Below are positions 62,101 through 64,000 of a stretch of 64,000 nt of DNA, piece by piece. Positions within the stretch are counted from its first letter, which is position 1, and each line of letters opens with the position of its first letter. The stretch lies in assembly GCA_903813345.2 (NCBI GenBank), contig CAIIXF020000010.1, positions 22,085,181-22,149,180 on the forward strand, given 5' to 3'. The notes beneath the pieces were generated by a model. It had not been told where the DNA came from, did not search any database, and was given only the letters and a program-made list of their open reading frames with translations. The position numbers and the translations under genes are program-made. This DNA comes from Owenia fusiformis (Eukaryota; Annelida; Polychaeta; Sabellida; Oweniidae).

Positions 62101-63457
62101 ATGTGTATTATTAGGTTTTTCGGGCTAACAAAACAATTGTAGACCTCTCCATTCGGTCAACCGTCAAAATCATATACCTCGACTGTAAACCTTGAAACTA
62201 CTGTTGACCTCGACCTTCGGTCTCTGTCAACAGTAGTTTCTCGGTTTACAGTCTCGGTATACAATTTTGCCGGTTGACCTCTGGAGAGGTCAACAATTGT
62301 ATACTGTATACACCATTTGATTTCTCTCTGTAGCCTAGTGTTAAAAATCCCTTATTGTGCCCTCAAGATAAACTTTCATTCGGGACTCTCATTGTGAGAA
62401 TCCAAGAAGTTCCAAATTGTTAATAGTGTGCAAGATAGCCACAGTTTCATTTTGCACATCTGTGATATTCAGCTACATCTGTTCTATTTCAGCTGTGACT
62501 CTGAACAATGCTACAGAGTTTGCCCTCCCTGCCACTGTTCTTGAGACGATTGTGACAGACAGCACTGTACAAAACAGCATTGTATCAACAATCGCCATCA
62601 CATATCCCTCCGCCAATATTACCATAATAACCATAGTGGCTAGTGCTGATCCTGATGACATCACAACAACAGTAAGATATTCTATTCTTCATAATATAAT
62701 TGATTTAACATAAAAGCTGTATGACTTTTCCTATTGCATTATAGAGGATTATATGCAATTATGATTTCCTTTGAAAGTTTCACTATGTAAAAGAATATGA
62801 ATACGTCTTATCTGTAACCTGTATTCAATCATTCACTGATTTAGTATGTAAAGGTTCTCCAAGAAAAATGTCACGATTTTAATATACAAATGTTTTACTG
62901 TATGTCATACATTTTCACATAGATTTATGCACTTAAATCCTCTACTTCTAGGTTGCCACGACAACTGTAGGTGCTGCTTGTCTTGCTACTGGGACATGTG
63001 CTGCAGCTGCATTGGAAGGATGGGTCATAGCTGTCGCAGTGGTTGGAGCACTGCTTGGAGTCATTCTCATTGTTGTCATAGTGATTGTTGTTGTCAAGAA
63101 GTAAGTCAGATCACAAATCTTGTTTATGATTTATTTATTCTTTGAGCGCTTTCATACATAAATAAATCAGAAGTAAAGTAACCTAGCAAAATATCATCAG
63201 AGTACAGTTTTTTTTATTAGAGCTTTAACAAATAGATGCTATTGTGTTATGCCTGATTCAAATGGAGTTACATCACATAAGATGGAGCTATATATTTTAA
63301 ATCAATTGCAATAAGTCGCAAGTTATGCGTTATATGTGAATTAATGTTTGGCACCAACATATTTATCATATGAGTGTTAGCCCATGTGCTTATGATGAGT
63401 CTTGTTTATCTATGCAGGCCTGGAAAAGTTTCCTCTTCAACTGAATCTGTAGCTTAG
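28345..63457 (+). CDS. Giant MUC4-like transmembrane mucin (36-exon model)
   Basis: Predicted type I membrane mucin of about 7,400 residues. Exon ends were placed by hand on GT-AG sites: 28345-29140, 29905-42455, 42848-44590, 45376-45495, 46502-46747, 47016-47126, 47558-47671, 48166-48279, 48713-48901, 49225-49365, 49568-49709, 49855-50003, 50277-50407, 50601-50774, 50979-51146, 51410-51791, 52189-52566, 52799-53053, 53194-53403, 53778-53973, 54350-54534, 55227-55376, 55703-55848, 56105-56330, 56547-57182, 57382-57648, 57879-58007, 58430-58687, 58940-59059, 59297-59437, 59799-59921, 60297-60560, 60774-61664, 62493-62671, 62952-63100, 63418-63457. Most junctions are phase 1, as expected for shuffled extracellular modules, and phases match throughout. 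The NIDO-AMOP-VWD-EGF-TM order is that of MUC4-type proteins. The total is one base short of a whole number of codons, explained by a single indel near 38607. The 5' end and the exon 1 to exon 2 junction are the least certain parts; exon 1 could belong to a separate short mucin. Confidence 0.85.
29373..29494 (+). CDS. Possible alternative terminal exon after exon 1
   Basis: A strong acceptor (TTGTGTTGTCTTCTACAG) ends at 29372. Joined to exon 1 in phase 1 it stays open for about 40 codons and ends at TAA 29492-29494, giving a short secreted mucin with a His/Ser/Phe-containing C terminus ([20 protein letters not shown]). I see no homology. It may be an alternative 3' exon or a decoy; transcript data would decide. 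Confidence 0.25.
29905..42455 (+). CDS. Exon 2: giant mucin repeat exon (about 330 x 12-residue repeats), one frameshift
   Basis: This exon is 12.5 kb and consists almost wholly of 36-bp units encoding variants of [12 protein letters not shown] (from about 30370 to 42330, roughly 330 units). Thr, Ser and Pro give O-glycosylation sites, and about two Glu per unit make it acidic. Acceptor: TTTCCTTTCTTGGTGTGATTTCAG before 29905. Donor: ACAT/GTGAGT at 42456. Both junctions are phase 1. The frame changes once: the first frame hits TAG at 38625, and the repeat continues in the frame displaced by one base from about 38606. Human MUC4 also carries its repeat domain in one giant exon 2. The first 110 residues (29905-30235) are not repeat-like and include a hydrophobic stretch near 30165-30200. 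A very strong alternative acceptor ending at 30202 would join in another phase. The opposite strand is open for long stretches only because the 36-bp period avoids stops. Confidence 0.8.
30601..31176 (+). repeat. Higher-order repeat, four copies of 144 bp inside exon 2
   Basis: Four almost identical 144-bp blocks (4 x 36 bp) lie in tandem. The marker sequence GAGAATACTGAACTAACC starts at 30657, 30801, 30945 and 31089. Each block encodes four diverged 12-residue units containing [20 protein letters not shown]. The near-identity against the diverged surroundings shows recent unequal crossing-over or gene conversion. Confidence 0.9.
33646..37140 (+). repeat. Segmental duplications of mucin repeats within exon 2
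   Basis: A run beginning [20 protein letters not shown] and continuing through [12 protein letters not shown] at 33646-33900 recurs at about 36630-36880 and partly again at 36930-37100. Between 33830 and 34300 a 72-bp double unit ([20 protein letters not shown]) is tandemly repeated several times. These blocks are far more alike than neighbouring units, so exon length probably varies between individuals. Confidence 0.75.
37686..37940 (+). repeat. Duplicated 250-bp block, copy 1
   Basis: The block from GTCCTAACTACTGAACCATC (37686) to about 37940 is repeated at 38708-38960 with only a few base differences. Both encode the unusual unit [19 protein letters not shown]. The offset of 1022 bp is not a multiple of three; it spans the frameshift at 38607, so the two copies are read in different absolute frames but the same repeat frame. 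Confidence 0.85.
38598..38630 (+). other. Single-base frameshift in the mucin repeat exon
   Basis: The expected repeat path ...ACA GTG (GAG ACA ACT) GTC TTT ACC ACT AAA TCA TCA... appears here as ...ACA GTG GTC TTT CG ACT AAA TCA TCA.... Nine bases are missing in frame, and ACC is replaced by CG, a net loss of one more base. The upstream frame ends at TAG 38625-38627. The downstream frame reads the repeat intact from 38609 to the exon end. No plausible intron fits, since the only GT...AG pair spanning the point would be about 26 bp. It is either an assembly or consensus error in a repeat or a genuine loss-of-function allele. Confidence 0.85.
38708..38960 (+). repeat. Duplicated 250-bp block, copy 2
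   Basis: Near-identical partner of 37686-37940, lying just downstream of the frameshift. It shows that the sequence after the shift is still recent mucin coding repeat rather than decaying DNA. Confidence 0.85.
41797..42135 (+). repeat. 180-bp tandem duplication in exon 2
   Basis: GTGGATACTCCTACTCTTACC occurs at 41797 and 41977, exactly 180 bp (5 x 36) apart, and the five following units match almost perfectly. A similar duplicated block containing [20 protein letters not shown] occurs three times between 40885 and 41790. Confidence 0.8.
42848..44590 (+). CDS. Exon 3: second mucin repeat type (about 43 x [12 protein letters not shown])
   Basis: After a unique N-terminal stretch, the exon is a tandem array of 36-bp units encoding [12 protein letters not shown] (about 42990-44540). 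The unit length equals that of exon 2 but the composition differs: Glu and Pro are nearly absent, Gln and Asn are frequent, and most copies contain an N-T-T sequon, so this array should be both N- and O-glycosylated. The acceptor is TTATTTGCAAAG before 42848. The proposed donor AAAG/GTGAAA at 44591 is phase 1, which fits the following EGF exon. Unspliced, the frame ends at 44649. Another reading frame is also open because of the repeat period; it is not a gene. Confidence 0.8.
44650..44880 (+). pseudogene. Decayed mucin repeats in intron 3
   Basis: Five or six 36-bp units (ACTGTTTCACCAACAACACTGGAGTCAAATAGTTCT type) encode [12 protein letters not shown]-like peptides. This 12-residue pattern is related to the exon 3 unit. 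They are out of frame with exon 3 and contain TAA and TAG stops, so they appear to be a former 3' extension of the coding array that is now intronic and eroding. Confidence 0.65.
45084..45215. repeat. Dispersed repeat, second copy in mucin intron 3
   Basis: Diverged copy of 1088-1225: TTTATGTCATCACCAG...TCTGTAACAAATGACAGGTGG...GACATTTAGCATGTT. It shows the mucin locus and its flank share interspersed repeats. Confidence 0.6.
45376..48279 (+). CDS. Exons 4-8: six EGF-like domains
   Basis: The exons are 45376-45495 (one EGF), 46502-46747 (two), 47016-47126, 47558-47671 and 48166-48279 (one each), all symmetrical phase 1. Domains show the six-cysteine EGF spacing. Several start with calcium-binding EGF signatures such as EIDEC, DVDEC and DIDDC and contain CxNGxxC and GYTGxxC motifs. 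Residues are roughly 5031-5265 of the model. Such arrays form extended adhesive stalks outside the cell. Confidence 0.9.
47183..47270. repeat. 21-bp tandem repeat in mucin intron 6
   Basis: Four to five near-perfect copies of CCCCATATACTTTAAATTCAA. Confidence 0.95.
47795..48165. repeat. Minisatellite derived from the exon 8 splice junction
   Basis: About ten imperfect units of ATTGATGAGTGATATTTCATAATTACACAT (29-38 bp) run directly into exon 8, whose junction reads CATAATTACAG/ATATTGATGAGTG. The units match the last intron bases and the first 11-13 exon bases, but every copy has TACAC where the true acceptor has TACAG. Confidence 0.92.
48713..48901 (+). CDS. Exon 9: thrombospondin type 1 domain
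   Basis: One phase-1 exon encodes about 63 residues with the TSP1 hallmarks: [19 protein letters not shown] followed by RNC, then cysteines near the end in TQACSVPEC. The WxxxSxCSxxCGxGxxxRxR core is intact. TSP1 repeats bind glycosaminoglycans and matrix proteins, and the W residues may be C-mannosylated. It separates the first and second EGF blocks. Confidence 0.93.
49225..50003 (+). CDS. Exons 10-12: three EGF-like domains
   Basis: The exons are 49225-49365, 49568-49709 and 49855-50003. The first lacks the calcium-binding signature, the second starts with DENEC, and the third with DVDEC. The 49709/49855 junction is phase 2 (AG/G giving Arg), the one departure from phase 1 in the EGF exons. 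Exon 12 ends CIG just before the NIDO domain. Confidence 0.9.
50277..51740 (+). CDS. Exons 13-16: NIDO domain
   Basis: NIDO domains are extracellular modules shared by nidogen, alpha-tectorin and MUC4. Visible hallmarks are [20 protein letters not shown], followed across the splice by FTQHGVIAF, then [15 protein letters not shown], a GRGVYHHV strand, and WNKLQY later. The exons are 50277-50407, 50601-50774, 50979-51146 and 51410-51791; internal junctions are phase 0, so the domain is not a symmetrical cassette. Residues are roughly 5473-5740. Confidence 0.88.
51741..52566 (+). CDS. Exons 16 (end)-17: AMOP domain
   Basis: The AMOP domain (adhesion-associated domain in MUC4 and other proteins) begins near [15 protein letters not shown] at the end of exon 16 and fills exon 17 (52189-52566). 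Exon 17 has the expected cysteine pairs: CP near the start, SCCYY, then [15 protein letters not shown]. It directly precedes the VWD domain, as in MUC4. Confidence 0.85.
52799..54534 (+). CDS. Exons 18-21: von Willebrand factor D domain with GDPH motif
   Basis: The exons are 52799-53053, 53194-53403, 53778-53973 and 54350-54534. The start [18 protein letters not shown] is the classic VWD opening, and [13 protein letters not shown] is the typical later motif (G.xGNxNxDxxDD, calcium-binding loop). GDPH lies at 52810-52821; in MUC4 and other mucins this sequence can be cleaved autocatalytically between D and P. As in MUC4-type VWDs, the domain is cysteine-poor compared with gel-forming mucins. 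Residues are roughly 5884-6165. Confidence 0.92.
53974..55226. other. Longer introns of the mucin gene (general note)
   Basis: Introns over about 300 bp not described elsewhere (29141-29904, 42456-42847, 45496-46501, 48280-48712, 48902-49224, 51792-52188, 53404-53777, 53974-54349, 54535-55226, 55377-55702, 58008-58429, 63101-63417) hold only AT-rich sequence. A GGATCCGCCACTGAT-type fragment near 55495 may be a transposon edge. No exon-like frames were missed on domain inspection. Confidence 0.5.
55227..55848 (+). CDS. Exons 22-23: cadherin/Ig-like segment
   Basis: The two exons (55227-55376, 55703-55848) encode a stretch beginning [19 protein letters not shown], with [15 protein letters not shown], then [16 protein letters not shown] and [11 protein letters not shown]. 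This is the pattern of cadherin-like or putative-Ig domains (DxxGDxxxYSL, I(N/D)xxxGxLxW) seen after the VWD in MUC4-like invertebrate proteins. It runs straight into the next EGF, whose first cysteines (LCLCQ) are at the end of exon 23. Confidence 0.75.
56105..57182 (+). CDS. Exons 24-25: seven EGF-like domains
   Basis: Exon 24 (56105-56330) completes one EGF (NGGTC, GDYC) and holds a second. Exon 25 (56547-57182, 636 bp) encodes about five EGF domains without an intron, with DENEC, DNDEC, DVDEC and EIDEC calcium-binding starts. The last unit starts DNVC and is less typical. Fusion of several EGFs in one exon contrasts with the one-domain exons upstream and may reflect intron loss or tandem duplication. 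Confidence 0.92.
57382..60560 (+). CDS. Exons 26-32: ten EGF-like domains
   Basis: The exons are 57382-57648 (two EGFs), 57879-58007 (one), 58430-58687 (two), 58940-59059 (one), 59297-59437 (one), 59799-59921 (one) and 60297-60560 (two), all phase 1. Most begin with DINEC, DIDEC, DVDEC, DENEC or DDDEC and keep the aromatic residue and Asn of calcium-binding EGFs. The exon at 58940 ([14 protein letters not shown]) is a fibrillin/LDLR-like EGF without the acidic start. Exon 58430-58687 has no internal start codon near its beginning and is easy to miss; its splice sites CTATTGTAG and G/GTAAAA are acceptable. Confidence 0.92.
58079..58175. repeat. Short family A-like mini element in mucin intron 27
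   Basis: AATTATCCCATCAAACGAAGG at the left and GTTCGATGGGAATTGCTATG at the right form a short inverted pair resembling the ends of family A. The internal AAAATGGCAGCCATGG also fits that family. Confidence 0.55.
59605..59725. repeat. About 30-bp tandem repeat in mucin intron 30
   Basis: Four diverged copies of ACATATTTAAATGCAGTTGTGACT, intronic. Confidence 0.75.
60085..60255. mobile_element. GTGTTCCACTT-type MITE fragment in mucin intron 31
   Basis: Begins TATACAGTAAAACCTGTCTAA and contains four GTGTTCCACT boxes (GAGGTGTTCCACTTATAGAGG type). The same boxes occur at 21908-21965 and in its duplicate near 22844-22901. CAGTAAAACC-type ends flanked by TA suggest a Tc1/pogo-like origin. Confidence 0.6.
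60774..61664 (+). CDS. Exon 33: three EGFs, second TSP1, juxtamembrane domain and RKRR site
   Basis: This 891-bp exon encodes EGF domains starting DINEC, EAEC and DVNEC. Next is a complete TSP1 domain ([20 protein letters not shown], then RTRQCNSP and CNTEYCP). A domain of about 110 residues follows with four cysteines (NNWC, QCCPN, NALC) that I cannot assign. The exon finishes with SISTRKRR at 61640-61663, a furin-type basic site placed exactly at the exon edge. The donor is G/GTGGGT at 61665, phase 1. This juxtamembrane domain may take the place of the SEA domain found in many membrane mucins, but no SEA autocleavage motif is visible. Confidence 0.88.
62132..62301. repeat. 170-bp hairpin element in mucin intron 33
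   Basis: Nested complementary blocks run from the outside in: ACAATTGTAGACCTCTCC with GGAGAGGTCAACAATTGT, GGTCAACCG with CGGTTGACC, CGACTGTAAACC with GGTTTACAGTC, and GAAACTACTGTTGA with TCAACAGTAGTTTC. The loop is only about 20 bases. It is a small foldback MITE; its transcript would form a long hairpin. Confidence 0.88.
62493..63457 (+). CDS. Exons 34-36: membrane-proximal segment, transmembrane helix, short tail, stop
   Basis: Exon 34 (62493-62671) encodes [20 protein letters not shown] and an alternating hydrophobic/polar strand region, probably the second half of the domain begun in exon 33. Exon 35 (62952-63100) has the transmembrane helix [20 protein letters not shown] followed by VIVVVKK from 63021. 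Exon 36 (63418-63457) adds [12 protein letters not shown] and ends at TAG 63455-63457. The cytoplasmic tail is only about 15 residues with a basic stop-transfer and a Ser-rich end that could be phosphorylated. Junction phases are 1, 0 and 2 and all agree. Confidence 0.9.
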
Positions 63458-63860
63458 AGTAAATACTTGCACATAATTTAAATACCTGCACTCAATGTAA
63501 ATACTTGCAAATCAAAGTTGCTAGCTCAAATGTTGTAGTTTCTGACAATACTTCATAAATGAGAGAAATTATCCAATACAGTTTAAAACAGAGACCAGTA
63601 CAGAAGATTTGAGAATTAAAGTGCTTTGCTTTATTCCATTAAACATGTACATGTAGTTTGAAATTGATCACATCATGTAAATTGTGTATCAAATCCATCC
63701 CTACTGTAGGAGAAAACACCATAGACAGAAATTACCAACAGTTTACATAAAACATTATTCATACCAGTGGTGGTGGGATGAGGTATGTACATTCACAAAA
63801 TAAGAATTCTCAAATCTCTTTTGCTGTCTCTTGTTCTAGCTCCAGTGTTTTAAGACAAAT

Positions 63861-63878
63861 AATAAACAAATAAATAAA
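63861..63878 (+). promoter_or_regulatory. Possible polyadenylation signals of the mucin gene
   Basis: AATAAA at 63861-63866 and overlapping AAATAAATAAAT just after lie about 400 bp past the stop codon. They are the first good canonical signals seen downstream. An ATTAAA near 63615 is a weaker alternative. Confidence 0.4.
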
Positions 63879-64000
63879 TTGATACACAAACTCAGAGCTA
63901 GACATCGAGCTAAGATAGCACTTATACTATGGAACTAGTAACACAACATATAAAGCACCACTGGTTCTTGTAGCACCGCACAATGTGCAGCACTGGAACT

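Overview
This is a window from an AT-rich animal (metazoan) genome, almost certainly a marine invertebrate. Genes are split by short GT-AG introns. The coding content is extracellular domain architecture (EGF, TSP1, NIDO, AMOP, VWD), and the flank is packed with small DNA transposons and miniature inverted-repeat elements. The phylum cannot be fixed from the sequence alone: mucin-like proteins with this domain order occur in cnidarians and other invertebrates, and vertebrate MUC4 shares the NIDO-AMOP-VWD-EGF-TM core.

About 1-28.3 kb is gene-poor and repeat-rich. It holds a large inverted repeat (arms 1-730 and 5070-5990), a decayed mariner-type transposon with terminal repeats and transposase remnants (1530-2492), a second one (3076-4052), a cluster of AAGACGTCTT/AAAACGTTTT palindromes (8410-9090), a long palindrome built of a minisatellite (15655-16450), a MITE (16603-16967), an element (19562-21852) split by a younger insertion with clean terminal repeats and a 5-bp target duplication (20432-21601), and a 936-bp tandem segmental duplication (21731-23600). 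The only gene-like signals here are a minus-strand signal-peptide exon (10163-10406) resembling the start of a nose-resistant-to-fluoxetine (NRF) type acyltransferase, and a weaker minus-strand exon candidate (15088-15158).

About 28.3-63.5 kb is one large plus-strand gene, modelled here as 36 exons (28345-63457). It encodes a giant type I membrane mucin of about 7,400 residues. The order is: signal peptide and short Thr-rich repeats (exon 1); about 330 acidic 12-residue repeats (exon 2, 12.5 kb); about 43 different 12-residue repeats with N-glycosylation sequons (exon 3); 6 EGF; TSP1; 3 EGF; NIDO; AMOP; VWD with a GDPH motif; a cadherin/Ig-like segment; about 20 EGF; TSP1; a juxtamembrane domain interrupted by a furin-type RKRR; a transmembrane helix; and a 15-residue tail. 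Splice phases agree across every junction. The summed exon length is exactly one base short of a multiple of three, and that base can be assigned to one indel near 38607 in the exon 2 repeats.

The likely job is a secreted or surface mucus/matrix scaffold. The Thr-rich part would be heavily O-glycosylated (exon 3 also N-glycosylated), and the EGF/TSP1/NIDO/VWD part would mediate adhesion and assembly. Two possible cleavage sites, GDPH and RKRR, could release the extracellular part. Introns of the gene contain decayed mucin repeats, a minisatellite copied from a splice junction, and a 170-bp hairpin.
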